Source: CBHWET01 sp966112985
GTDB lineage: Bacteria > Verrucomicrobiota > Verrucomicrobiia > Limisphaerales > JACDHS01
NCBI GenBank assembly: GCA_966112985.1
Contig: CBHWET010000015.1
Coordinates: forward strand, 1 to 29,398
DNA length: 29,398 nt
Direction: 5' to 3'
Notes under the pieces: generated by a model
The model's database searches: none
The model's input: the letters and a program-made list of their open reading frames with translations, nothing else
Told to the model about the DNA's origin: nothing
Made by a program: the position numbers and the translations under genes
Shown here: piece by piece, positions 16,446 through 24,818 of the stretch
How positions within the stretch are numbered: position 1 is the stretch's first letter
How the letters are laid out: every line of letters begins with the position of its first letter

Positions 16446-17297
16446 ATGGGAATCAAAACCACCATTTGTTCGTTGTTCGCCGGATTGTTCGCTTTCACAC
16501 TTCACGCAGCCGAATCCAAGCTATCGATTGATCGTGATGTTGCCACGGGGAAAATTATCGTGTCGTGGACCGGACGCGGCATCCTCGAGGAAGCGAGCAG
16601 CGTAAATGGCACTTATCGACCTGTGCCGAAAAAAGGTGGCGGTTCTTACGTGGTCATAGACGCGACGAAAAGTCATGGAGTCTTTCATCTCAAAAGGACT
16701 GCTACCGCCAATGACGGACCCGTCTATTCAATGAACATCGTCGGCTATGTGAACAAACAATTGCCACCGGGACTCACGTTGCTGGCAAATCCTCTCTATC
16801 AGCCGACCAACAGTATCGCCGTATGGTGGCCGACAGCTCCGGACGGCGCCCAGATCTTTAAATACACTGCAGGCAACGGCTATGAAGTTGCCACATTCGA
16901 TGGCGTCACTGGTATCTGGTCGAATCCCAACATGGAGATTCCACTTGGGACTGGCTTTTATTTTCGCAATCCAACGACCAGCACCATCATGCAGACCTGG
17001 GTAGGAGAAGTCGTGCAGGGTGTTGTCGTCAACCCGTTGCCCGCGGGCTATTCGACAAAAGGTTCGATGATTCCACAGGAAGGCTCTATCAATTCGCTGC
17101 ACAATATCCCGGGTCAAGCTGGTGACGAACTGCGACTTTACGTGAATGATCTCCAGGGCGGGGGCCATGAATTAATCAGCACGTTCGACGGCACCGCGAA
17201 CGCCTGGGTTCCCGATCTCCAACTCGGTGTCGGCGACGGATTCTGGATTCATAAACAGAATGCGCAGGATTGGGTGCGAGTATTTTACGCCTATTAA
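16446..17297 (+). CDS. Secreted Verrucomicrobia-style protein with NIVGYVN segment
   Basis: A 283-aa exported protein of unknown function. The start ATG 16446 has a clear AAAGG site 5 nt upstream, unlike most genes here. Signal peptide about 1-22 (CSLFAGLFAFTLHAA). Residues about 25-97 (IIVSWTGRGILEEASSVNGTY ... GVFHLKR) resemble the small beta module that in many verrucomicrobial secreted proteins reads 'LExSxDLxxW...FYRxR'. From about 98 on comes YSMNIVGYVNKQLPPG followed by repeated segments on metal-free, Gly/Asn/Trp-rich strands (TLLANPLYQP, EIPLGTGFYF, LGVGDGFWIH), suggesting a two-repeat beta structure. No catalytic motif is visible. It stands 24 nt upstream of the next secreted protein gene in the same frame, so the two are very likely co-expressed. 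Confidence 0.82.
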   Translation: MGIKTTICSLFAGLFAFTLHAAESKLSIDRDVATGKIIVSWTGRGILEEASSVNGTYRPVPKKGGGSYVVIDATKSHGVFHLKRTATANDGPVYSMNIVGYVNKQLPPGLTLLANPLYQPTNSIAVWWPTAPDGAQIFKYTAGNGYEVATFDGVTGIWSNPNMEIPLGTGFYFRNPTTSTIMQTWVGEVVQGVVVNPLPAGYSTKGSMIPQEGSINSLHNIPGQAGDELRLYVNDLQGGGHELISTFDGTANAWVPDLQLGVGDGFWIHKQNAQDWVRVFYAY

Positions 17298-17312
17298 TAG
17301 ACCCCGAGATTT

Positions 17313-17316
17313 GAGG
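17313..17316 (+). promoter_or_regulatory. Ribosome binding site supporting a CTG start
   Basis: GAGG at 17313-17316 lies 5 nt before CTG 17322-17324. No ATG, GTG or TTG occurs in this frame between the upstream stop (17295-17300) and TTG 17463, whereas the codons from CTG 17322 encode an intact signal peptide. This decides the start of the following gene. Confidence 0.6.
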
Positions 17317-17321
17317 CCGTT

Positions 17322-19106
17322 CTGAAGCAAATCGTCTCCCTCTTCACCGTACTTCTGTCCGCGACGGTTGCGTTCGGCCAGGGGCAGATCGTCTTCAACA
17401 ATCGCGTTCTCAATACCGTCATTGCACCCGTTTACGATCTCGAAATCGGCTCCTCTACGGTTTTGAAAAATGGGAACACGACGAACGGCACTCCAACCGG
17501 TACACAAAGCTATAGCGGCCCGCTATTGAGCGGAACAAATTACACCGCTCAATTATTCGGCGGTGCAACAAACGTAGCCGACGAAAATCTTTTACCCCTT
17601 ACACCCGCAACAACTCTTCGTGTTGATGCACCGGGCTTTGTCCTCGCTCCTACAAATGCAGTCACACTTCCTGGTATTCCGGAAGGTCAACGTGCAAAAA
17701 TTCAACTACGGGTGTGGGACAACGAGGGCGGCTTGGTTCCCACGTGGTTCGATGCCCTAAGCGACCCGACAATTCCGCGAGGCCAATCCAGTTCCTTTAT
17801 TTCTGAGCCGCTCGGCGGGTTGTTTTTACCTCCGCCAAATCTTATCGGCCTGCAAAGTTTCAACCTGTCTACGCTCGTTCCACTTCCGTTTGCGTTGAAA
17901 ATCAATTTTCAACCGAACGGCGCTCCTGTGCCCGGTGGTTACCTCGCAGACTCAGGACTTTTGTTTGGGGCTCGAACGAATGGATTCACGTATGGATGGA
18001 ACGCAGACATGACCACGAACGCCGTGGATCAGAATGCAACGAACTCATTGGACCAACGATATGACACCTTCATTTTGATGGCGAAGGCACCGGGCGCAAT
18101 CTGGGAACTGGCCGTGACAAATGGCGTCTATCGCGTTCGTGGTGTGGCTGGAGATCCAGTTGGATTCGATTCGGTCTACAGGATTGAGGTTGAAGGAAAA
18201 CCTCTCGTCTATGGAACGCCGACAGCAAGCAATCGTTGGGTCCAAGGAGAAGCTGTTGTTGCGGTAACAGACGGCCGACTGACAATTTCAAATGGTGATG
18301 GCGCAGTGAGCAATCGGCTTGCATTCATCGAAGTAACTGGGCTCACTCCTCCCCCCTTAAAAAGTCCGGCACCAAATTCTTCAAGCGGACGAATTCAGGT
18401 CTCCGGCAGTTCGAAGGCGAAGTACGCAATCGACCGTTCTGTCGATCTTCTTCTGTGGACTTTCGTTGGAGTCGCAACAAACAGCGGCCGCAACACGTTT
18501 ACCGCGATCGATACGGCGACGAATATCACGAGATTCTATCGCGCTCGCACATTGGTCAAACCAGCGGGAATTATCGCTTACACCAATAGCTTCGAGACGA
18601 CCGTTGGCAGCGAGTGGTCCGCGAACACTGTATCAACATCGCCCCTCGGCAATCGGCACTTCCTCGGAACAATCGGTGCCGGAAGCATGAAGCTGACGTT
18701 AACGAATTTACCTGTTCACACAAAGATTTCCGTAGGATTTGATCTTTATGTGATGGGCTCGTGGGATGGTAATAGCACGTCCGGAGGACCCGATCTGTGG
18801 ACTCTTGCCATAACCGGCGGCCCTACATTGTTGTCCACGACGTTCCAATCCGCATCGGGCAACCCGAATGCACGTCAGGCGTATCCGGGAGATTATCCCG
18901 CATCGTCGTTTCTCCCCCAGAGCGGAGCCAAAGAAATAAACACACTTGGATATAGCCCCGGCGGCGACACTGTCTATCGACTGAGCTATACAACGGCGCA
19001 CACGAGCAACAGCGTGGAAATATCCTTTAGCGGTGGGATCACAGTGCCTGCAGGAGGCTGGGGATTGGACAACGTCGTGATTACTACCTTCGACGACGTT
19101 GATTAA
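17322..19106 (+). CDS. Large secreted protein with malectin-like and lectin-like modules; probable CTG start
   Basis: A 594-aa exported protein if translated from CTG 17322. Its first residues would be (M)KQIVSLFTVLLSATVAFGQ followed by GQIVFNNRV, a signal-peptide-plus-start pattern common in verrucomicrobial exported proteins. A TTG at 17463 is the only conventional start but would delete the signal peptide. Residues about 193-340 resemble a malectin-like sugar-binding domain (KINFQPNGAPVPGGYLADSG, RYDTFILMAKAPGAIWEL, VYRIEVEG). About 355-410 is a small module ending FYRARTL. About 417-594 is a jelly-roll/lectin-like module (NSFETTVGSEWSANT, VGFDLYVMGSWDG, GGWGLDNVVI). No enzyme motif is seen; a carbohydrate-binding or surface role is inferred. 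The final TAA overlaps the stop of the convergent gene by 4 nt. If CTG is a mutated ATG, the gene may be crippled. Confidence 0.75.
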   Translation: MKQIVSLFTVLLSATVAFGQGQIVFNNRVLNTVIAPVYDLEIGSSTVLKNGNTTNGTPTGTQSYSGPLLSGTNYTAQLFGGATNVADENLLPLTPATTLRVDAPGFVLAPTNAVTLPGIPEGQRAKIQLRVWDNEGGLVPTWFDALSDPTIPRGQSSSFISEPLGGLFLPPPNLIGLQSFNLSTLVPLPFALKINFQPNGAPVPGGYLADSGLLFGARTNGFTYGWNADMTTNAVDQNATNSLDQRYDTFILMAKAPGAIWELAVTNGVYRVRGVAGDPVGFDSVYRIEVEGKPLVYGTPTASNRWVQGEAVVAVTDGRLTISNGDGAVSNRLAFIEVTGLTPPPLKSPAPNSSSGRIQVSGSSKAKYAIDRSVDLLLWTFVGVATNSGRNTFTAIDTATNITRFYRARTLVKPAGIIAYTNSFETTVGSEWSANTVSTSPLGNRHFLGTIGAGSMKLTLTNLPVHTKISVGFDLYVMGSWDGNSTSGGPDLWTLAITGGPTLLSTTFQSASGNPNARQAYPGDYPASSFLPQSGAKEINTLGYSPGGDTVYRLSYTTAHTSNSVEISFSGGITVPAGGWGLDNVVITTFDDVD

Positions 19107-19513
19107 GCCGGCTTGGATTCGGGAGCAGCCTTCGAGGACGGTTCGAACGGTTTCTTGAACGTCTCAACAAAATCATAGACGTTTTTAAAATCTTCACGGC
19201 TGTCCTGCTCGGTTTTCGCCAGCAAATTAAATTCAACCATGTTGAAGACAATTTCCCCAATATCTTCGCAGGAACGAATGCCCCACGATTCAAGAACCAT
19301 CAGCGACATTGGACCGTATTGATTGAGAGCATAATCCCGAACCCCATTGAGTAATTCCTTGCCGCTCACATGGCGGATCTCGGCCGCTTTCTTCCCCACA
19401 ATTTTCTGCGTGAAATCCAGAGACTCGCGGAGAAAGGTGTAGGCTTCGCGTGTATACCGCGGATCTTTCTCCACAATCTTCTCAATGACTTCTTCGAAAT
19501 GAACGGCGTTCAT
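19103..19513 (-). CDS. Minf_1886 family protein (Verrucomicrobia/Planctomycetes-restricted)
   Basis: A 136-aa cytosolic protein of unknown role, matching my memory of the Minf_1886 family, reported as restricted to Verrucomicrobia and Planctomycetes. Conserved blocks seen: FEEVIEKIVEKDPRYTREAY near the N-terminus, KIVGKKAAEIRHVSGKELLN, YGPMSLMVLESWGIRSCEDI and GEIVFNMVEFNLLAKTEQD; the tail is Lys/Pro/Glu-rich and likely disordered. Length fits the family. It is the last gene of a run leuS - 48-aa membrane protein - this gene, with only 3 nt before its ATG. Its stop shares TTAA (19103-19106) with the stop of the convergent secreted protein gene. Confidence 0.88.
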   Translation of the reverse strand: MNAVHFEEVIEKIVEKDPRYTREAYTFLRESLDFTQKIVGKKAAEIRHVSGKELLNGVRDYALNQYGPMSLMVLESWGIRSCEDIGEIVFNMVEFNLLAKTEQDSREDFKNVYDFVETFKKPFEPSSKAAPESKPA

Positions 19514-19516
19514 CGT

Positions 19517-19663
19517 TTATCTTGAGTTCTGCTGATTATTTTGCGCCTCTATCCGTTGCGGGATCGCAGTAGCAAGACGGTACGTCTTCACCGCAAGGCC
19601 GAGCAGGAATAGACCCAGGAGAACGCATAGGATCGTCTGTTCCTGTTTTGTCAGCCGGTTCAC
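19517..19663 (-). CDS. Small 48-aa single-pass membrane protein in the leuS run
   Basis: An open frame of 49 codons from GTG 19663 to TAA 19517, too short for most gene callers. The product begins (M)NRLTKQEQT, continues with a hydrophobic helix ILCVLLGLFLLGLAV (11-25), then a basic KTYR and a polar Gln/Asn-rich tail. It fills the 165-nt gap between leuS (stop 15 nt upstream) and the Minf_1886 gene (start 3 nt downstream) almost exactly, and an AAGG overlapping the leuS stop is placed to serve as its ribosome binding site. An in-frame TGA sits directly before the GTG. The pattern (RLTxxEQ then one helix) reminds me of short N-terminal anchors of ComEA-like proteins in Verrucomicrobia, but there is no helix-hairpin-helix part. 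Function unknown. Confidence 0.65.
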   Translation of the reverse strand: MNRLTKQEQTILCVLLGLFLLGLAVKTYRLATAIPQRIEAQNNQQNSR

Positions 19664-19678
19664 TCAACGCACGCTACC

Positions 19679-22405
19679 TTATGCCACGGCAATGTTCACC
19701 AGCTTTTTCGGCACGACAATGACTTTCTTAATAGTCTTGCCCTCGATGAAAGGCTTCACTTTTTCCGATGCCTTCGCCGCATTTTCAAGATCGGCTTGAG
19801 ATGCATTGACGGCAACCTTGATGACATCGCGCAGCTTGCCATTCACCTGGACGGGAATTTCCAACGTATCTTCGACAAGCAACGCAGCGTCGAACTTCGG
19901 CCACTGTTGATATGAGAGGTCTAAGCCCTTGAGGCTGCCGTCGACGACTGAAAGCTTGTGCCAAAGTTCTTCGCTGATGTGCGGAGCAAACGGCGCGAGC
20001 AGAACAAGGAAATCACGGAGAACAGACGCTGGTTTTGTCTCCCAGGCGATCGCATCATTGACAAAGATCATCAATGCCGAAATGGCGGTATTGAACCGCA
20101 TGCCATCGAGATCTTCGGTGACCTTTTTGATTGCCGTGTGCAGCGACTTCAACTGCGCGGGTGTCGGCGCGACATTTTGAATCGCCGGATTCAGCTGAAT
20201 CGTAGCGAGCAACTGATCGCTGCTGCGGCTGCCCGCAGTTTCTGCCTGTTCAAACTCCGTTTCACTCTTTTCATCGACGAACAAGCGCCACGCACGTCCG
20301 AGGAATTTATAAACACCGGCCACACCTTGTGTGTTCCATGGCTTCACCATTTCGAGTGGGCCCATGAACATTTCATACAGCCGAAACGCATCCGCGCCGT
20401 ATTCTTTCAGCACGTCATCCGGGTTCACCACGTTGCCGCGTGACTTGGACATTTTTTGTCCATCTTCGCCGAGGATGAGTCCTTGATTCACCAGCTTGAA
20501 GAAAGGCTCCGGCGTAGAGACCTGATTCAAATCGAAGAGTATCTTGTGCCAAAAACGTGCGTAGAGAAGATGCAACACGGCGTGTTCCGTGCCACCGACA
20601 TAAAGATCGACACCGGGTTTCTGATCCTTCGATTGCGTTGCGGTTCCCATCCAATACGTTTCGGCAGCTTTCGCACAAAACCATTTATCCCCACGCGCAT
20701 CGATATACCGTAAATAGTACCAGCAACTGCCTGCCCATTGCGGCATGGTATTCGTTTCACGAATGGAACCGTCACTCAGTGTCACCCACTCCTTCGCGCG
20801 CGCCAGAGGTGGTTCGCCGGACGCGGTTGGCTTGTAATCGGTGAGGGACGGCGGCAGAACCGGTAGCGCTGATTCCGGCAATGCTTCGTGATAGAGATTT
20901 CCGCTTGCATCGCGTTTCCAGATAATCGGGAACGGTTCGCCCCAATAACGCTGGCGGCTGAAAAGCCAATCACGCAATTTGTAATTAATCGTTTTCTTAC
21001 CGAGTCCTTTTTTCTCCAGCCAATCGGTGATTTTCCGTTTCGCTTCAGCAGTCGGCAAACCGTTCAGTGATATATCCTGGCTGGACGAATTGACCGCGGT
21101 GCCGTCGTCGGTAAAGCCTTTCCAGTCTTTCCCCGCCGGTGGTTCAACAACTTGAATAACAGGTAACTTAAATTTTTCCGCAAATTCAAAGTCGCGCGTG
21201 TCGTGCGCCGGCACAGCCATAATGGCGCCGGTGCCATAACTGGAGAGAACGTAATCCGCAATCCAAACCGGAATCTTTTGGCCGTTCACCGGATTGATTG
21301 CGAAAGCGCCGGTGGAAACGCCCGTTTTTTCTTTTGCGAGTTCCGTGCGTTCCAGGTCGCTCTTGCACGCTGCAAATTTCTTATATTCCGCAACAGCGTC
21401 ACGTTGCTCGGCGGTTGTGATTTGATCGACCAGCTTATGCTCCGGCGAAAGAACCATATACGTCGCGCCGAACAAAGTGTCCGGACGCGTAGTGAAGACT
21501 TCGATTTTCGAAGTTGATCCCGCCAGTTGAAATTCAACGCTGGCGCCTTCAGAACGCCCGATCCAATTGCGCTGCATTTCCTTCAGCGAATCACTCCAGT
21601 CAATCGTGTTGAGATCGTCGAGGAGGCGTTCCGCGTAAGCCGTGATGCGAAGCATCCATTGCCGCATCGGCTTGCGAATCACCGGAAAGCCGCCGACTTC
21701 ACTCTTTCCATCAATTACTTCTTCGTTCGCCAGGACGGTGCCGAGTTCCGGACACCAATTCACAGGCGCCTCGGAAACAAAGGCCAGACGCTTCGAATTG
21801 CGATACGCGCGTTTCTGTTCTTCAGATTTTAAATCAGTGGGATACTCGAGCGTTTCAATTGGCTCGGCTTTGTTCGTCTTCGGATTGAACCACGAATTAT
21901 AGATCTTCAGAAAAATCCACTGCGTCCACTTGAAGTAATTCGGATCGGTCGTATTCACTTCACGAGACCAATCATAACTGAAGCCAAGGGACTTAATCTG
22001 CTTCGTGAAGTTAGCGACGTTTTCTTCCGTCGTTTGACGCGGATGTTTTCCCGTCTTTACCGCATATTGTTCCGCAGGCAGACCGAATGCGTCCCAGCCC
22101 ATTGGATGCAGGACGTGGTAACCTTTTGCTCTCCGATAGCGCGCTAAAATATCCGTCGCGGTATATCCTTCCGGATGTCCCACATGCAAACCGGCGCCAG
22201 ATGGATACGGGAACATGTCGAGAATGTAATACTTTGGCGGGAGCGATTCGGCTGACGCTGTCTTCCCCTCCAAACGATGCCGTTTCGCAAACGGATGTTG
22301 CGCCGGAAGCGTTTCTCCGGGGTTGAAAGCCCGGAAGGTTTGTTGTTTGTCCCAAAACTGTTGCCACTTCGGTTCAATCAAATGAAACGGGTACTGTCGG
22401 CGCAT
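19679..22405 (-). CDS. leuS: Leucyl-tRNA synthetase
   Basis: A 908-aa class I synthetase charging tRNA(Leu). It begins QYPFHLIEPKWQQFWDK; the HIGH-type signature is HVGH (74-77) within MFPYPSGAGLHVGHPEGYTA. The inserted editing domain is recognised by TRPDTLFGATYMVLSPEH and GTGAIMAVPAHDTRDFEFA. Then come WLFSRQRYWGEPFPI, the zinc-region-like tract LPVLPPSLTDYKP, SCWYYLRYID and KMSKS (651-655, KMSKSRGNVVNPDD). The C-terminus holds the anticodon-binding helices and the IPVQVNGKLRD ... KKVIVVPKKLVNIA module. It is slightly longer than E. coli LeuRS (860 aa), partly from an N-terminal insertion around residues 30-57. No T-box-like leader is seen upstream. It appears to head a run with the 48-aa protein and the Minf_1886 gene. 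Confidence 0.98.
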   Translation of the reverse strand: MRRQYPFHLIEPKWQQFWDKQQTFRAFNPGETLPAQHPFAKRHRLEGKTASAESLPPKYYILDMFPYPSGAGLHVGHPEGYTATDILARYRRAKGYHVLHPMGWDAFGLPAEQYAVKTGKHPRQTTEENVANFTKQIKSLGFSYDWSREVNTTDPNYFKWTQWIFLKIYNSWFNPKTNKAEPIETLEYPTDLKSEEQKRAYRNSKRLAFVSEAPVNWCPELGTVLANEEVIDGKSEVGGFPVIRKPMRQWMLRITAYAERLLDDLNTIDWSDSLKEMQRNWIGRSEGASVEFQLAGSTSKIEVFTTRPDTLFGATYMVLSPEHKLVDQITTAEQRDAVAEYKKFAACKSDLERTELAKEKTGVSTGAFAINPVNGQKIPVWIADYVLSSYGTGAIMAVPAHDTRDFEFAEKFKLPVIQVVEPPAGKDWKGFTDDGTAVNSSSQDISLNGLPTAEAKRKITDWLEKKGLGKKTINYKLRDWLFSRQRYWGEPFPIIWKRDASGNLYHEALPESALPVLPPSLTDYKPTASGEPPLARAKEWVTLSDGSIRETNTMPQWAGSCWYYLRYIDARGDKWFCAKAAETYWMGTATQSKDQKPGVDLYVGGTEHAVLHLLYARFWHKILFDLNQVSTPEPFFKLVNQGLILGEDGQKMSKSRGNVVNPDDVLKEYGADAFRLYEMFMGPLEMVKPWNTQGVAGVYKFLGRAWRLFVDEKSETEFEQAETAGSRSSDQLLATIQLNPAIQNVAPTPAQLKSLHTAIKKVTEDLDGMRFNTAISALMIFVNDAIAWETKPASVLRDFLVLLAPFAPHISEELWHKLSVVDGSLKGLDLSYQQWPKFDAALLVEDTLEIPVQVNGKLRDVIKVAVNASQADLENAAKASEKVKPFIEGKTIKKVIVVPKKLVNIAVA

Positions 22406-22759
22406 AATGAGCGGGCAATATTGCGGAAGGAATATCGTTCAGCAATGGATAAAATGGTGTAACTCTCGTGCGCAGGAGTACAAAAAAACGCGCTCCCGGC
22501 TGGAGCAACGGAGGTTAATCCTTTTCGCTTTACCTCTTTCGAGGTCAGTGCGGCGTTCCAGTTGAGAGCGCAATCCTTAAACCCATCTTCTATTCGTACC
22601 TTTAATTCCCTCTGCAACCCTTAATCTCTCTCACAAACCAATCCCTTTTCGTCCCTGATTCAATGTAGTCCCGTTCCACATTCTGTCTAATTTTTCCATC
22701 AATTTTCTTGCGGCAAAATCCTGTTGGCGAAAGCGAACCATCCAGACAAACTCGCGCCG
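22406..22759. other. Divergent intergenic region between leuS and the SGNH esterase gene
   Basis: About 350 bp between divergent genes. A perfect 10-bp palindrome GCAATATTGC (22415-22424) lies 9 nt upstream of the leuS start. A 79-codon minus frame crossing the leuS start is a shadow. No tRNA, T-box motif or clear promoter pair was found. Confidence 0.4.
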
Positions 22760-23539
22760 ATGAAACCTTTGTCTCAATGGCTTCGAATCCTTTGCATCAT
22801 TGCCTTCGCTTTCGCCCTCGACGCCGCTGAACCCGCGCCGGAAAAGAAGAAGGAAGGGCCTGCGGTCGGAAAGTGGCCCGGTATCGATAAGTTTCCCGGC
22901 AAAGGGAAAATTCCGGACGCGGATTGGTTTCACGCAGCATGGGCCATTCGCCGCACTGAGTTCTGGAATAATCGCGAAAAAGATAAACACGCGATCGTCT
23001 TTCTCGGCGACTCCATCACCGCAGGCTGGACGACGCTCGCCAACGATTTCCCCAATTTCAAGGTCGCCAATCGCGGCATTGGTGGCGATACAACGCGCGG
23101 TATTTTGTATCGGATGAAGGAAGATGTTTTGGACCTCGAGCCGGAAGCAGTCGTGTTACTCATCGGAACGAATGACATTGGACTGGGAGCGACACCCGAG
23201 GAAGCAGCGGAAAACCTGAAGGTCATTTTTGCTCGACTGAAGAAACACAGCCGGAAGATGCCGGTGATCGTCTGCAAGGTCATGCCGAGCACAGAAAAGT
23301 TGAGCCGTGGTCCGCGTGAAATCCAAAAGCTCAATGAACTGGTGGACAAGTTGATCAAAGGCAACCGCCAATTTATCCGCTGCGATACCTGGAGCGTTTT
23401 CGCCGATGAAAACGGTAACGCAAAAGTTGAAGAGTTCCCGGATCGCTTGCACCCCAACGCAGCCGGTTACGCCAAGTGGAAAAAAGCCCTCGACCCAATC
23501 CTCGCGACGCTGAATACGAAGACGGCGAAGCGGAAATAG
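22760..23539 (+). CDS. Exported SGNH/GDSL-family esterase
   Basis: A 259-aa exported hydrolase. The frame is open from TTG 22724, but ATG 22760 starts a signal peptide (KPLSQWLRILCIIAFAFALDA). All four SGNH blocks are present: FLGDSITAGW (Ser85), NRGIGGDTT (Gly), LIGTNDIG (Asn138) and FPDRLHPNAAGY (Asp228, His231). The sequence resembles the group of PAF-acetylhydrolase-like esterases often placed among polysaccharide-degrading genes, where they remove acetyl groups, but the substrate is not evident. It is divergent from leuS. Its TAG stop directly abuts the stop of the convergent CoA ligase gene, the two together forming TAGCTA. Confidence 0.92.
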   Translation: MKPLSQWLRILCIIAFAFALDAAEPAPEKKKEGPAVGKWPGIDKFPGKGKIPDADWFHAAWAIRRTEFWNNREKDKHAIVFLGDSITAGWTTLANDFPNFKVANRGIGGDTTRGILYRMKEDVLDLEPEAVVLLIGTNDIGLGATPEEAAENLKVIFARLKKHSRKMPVIVCKVMPSTEKLSRGPREIQKLNELVDKLIKGNRQFIRCDTWSVFADENGNAKVEEFPDRLHPNAAGYAKWKKALDPILATLNTKTAKRK

Positions 23540-24817
23540 CTACTGAACCGTCCAGCGCTTCGCTTTCATTTCAAAACGCGGCAGTGTTCCTGCGGACACA
23601 ATCTCCACAGGAATGCGCAAGGCGAAGGCGTTTGAGAATAACTTCTCGAGCTTCGTTGGAAGCCTGTCTGGATGCGGATAATTCGCCTCCGGTTCGACGA
23701 TGACCCGGATCTCGGTGAGTGCTTTGACGTTGCTGACCTGCACACGAAACTCTGCAATTCCACCACACCCGCGAATGATCTCTTCGACTGCGGTCGGATA
23801 GACATTTACGCCACGAACGATGACCATATCATCAACTCGGCCGAGAATTCCGCCTTCAAGCGCCATGTCGCAGGTCCCGCATGCGCACTTCGTTTGCGGC
23901 TTTTGCTTCACAAGATCCCCCGTTCGATAACGAAGCAACGGGGAGCCGGTTCGGCCCAGCGTAGTAAGAACGAGTTCACCAACCTGCCCTGGAGACACGG
24001 GTTCTTGCCCCGTTGAAATGATCTCGGCGATGTATGCAGGTTCGATCACATGCAGAATGCCCGGTTGTGAAGGACACTCGTACGTGACGGGACCGGTTTC
24101 CGTCATGCCATGATGATCAAAAACACCTGCGCCATTCCATAATTTAGAAATGGCCTCACGTGTAGAGGGAATGCTGCCACCTGGCTCTCCAGCAACGATG
24201 ATCGTCTTCACAACCGACCTGCTTAGATCTATTTGATGCTGGCCGGCAACTTCGCCCAGGCGCAACGCATACGTTGGTGTGCAACAAAGAATAGTCGCCT
24301 GGTTATCAAGTATGGAGCGAAGACGCGCCTCACTGCTCAATCCACCGCCGGGAATGCATAGTGCTCCCAGCTTTTGCCCCGCTTCATAAGCGAGCCAGAA
24401 GCCGATGAATGGGCCGAATGAAAATGCGAAGTAAATTTTATCCGTCTTACTCGCCCCCGCAGCGACAAAGATCTTGCGCCAGCTTTCGACCATCCAATTC
24501 CAACTCTCCGGCGTATCCAGCCATCGCAACGGCTGCCCGTGTGTACCGCTCGTTTGATGGAATCGCGTATAACAATCCAGCGGGAACGTTAGATTCGTTC
24601 CGTGAAGCGGATGTTGCAGCTGGTCGTCAACGAGTTCTGCTTTCGTTGTGAAAGGAAATTGATCCGAAAAATCGGAAAGGCTGCTGACGTCAACACCGAC
24701 GTGATGAAATTTTTGTGTGTAAAACGGATTGGCCGGTACAATTGCCCGCAGCAATCGGCGCAATTCGGTGAGCTGATTGGCAACGATTTCTTCCCGCGTG
24801 GGAAAAGCGTTGGCCAT
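23540..24817 (-). CDS. Phenylacetate-CoA ligase-like AMP-forming enzyme
   Basis: A 425-aa member of the PaaK branch of the ANL superfamily, which activates a carboxylic acid as acyl-AMP and then acyl-CoA. Typical features: AIVPANPFYTQKF near the start, the nucleotide loop QTSGTHGQP (88-96), HHGMTETGPVTYECP, LLRYRTGDLV, a Cys-containing CACGTC segment, and the hinge/C-terminal domain start GRVDDMVIVRGVNVYPTAVE. It lacks the rest of the phenylacetate catabolic cluster, so the true substrate may be another aryl or acyl acid. Its ATG lies one base after the stop of the upstream DMT-type gene (TAAGATG), so the two are translationally coupled. Confidence 0.92.
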   Translation of the reverse strand: MANAFPTREEIVANQLTELRRLLRAIVPANPFYTQKFHHVGVDVSSLSDFSDQFPFTTKAELVDDQLQHPLHGTNLTFPLDCYTRFHQTSGTHGQPLRWLDTPESWNWMVESWRKIFVAAGASKTDKIYFAFSFGPFIGFWLAYEAGQKLGALCIPGGGLSSEARLRSILDNQATILCCTPTYALRLGEVAGQHQIDLSRSVVKTIIVAGEPGGSIPSTREAISKLWNGAGVFDHHGMTETGPVTYECPSQPGILHVIEPAYIAEIISTGQEPVSPGQVGELVLTTLGRTGSPLLRYRTGDLVKQKPQTKCACGTCDMALEGGILGRVDDMVIVRGVNVYPTAVEEIIRGCGGIAEFRVQVSNVKALTEIRVIVEPEANYPHPDRLPTKLEKLFSNAFALRIPVEIVSAGTLPRFEMKAKRWTVQ

Positions 24818-24818
24818 C

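Noticed and set aside
22378..22617. 79-codon minus-strand ORF upstream of leuS
   Set aside because: Overlaps the leuS start in another frame and shows no protein-like pattern.
22406..22759. T-box or other leader for leuS
   Set aside because: No T-box consensus or terminator/antiterminator pair is visible on the minus strand; only a 10-bp palindrome next to the start.
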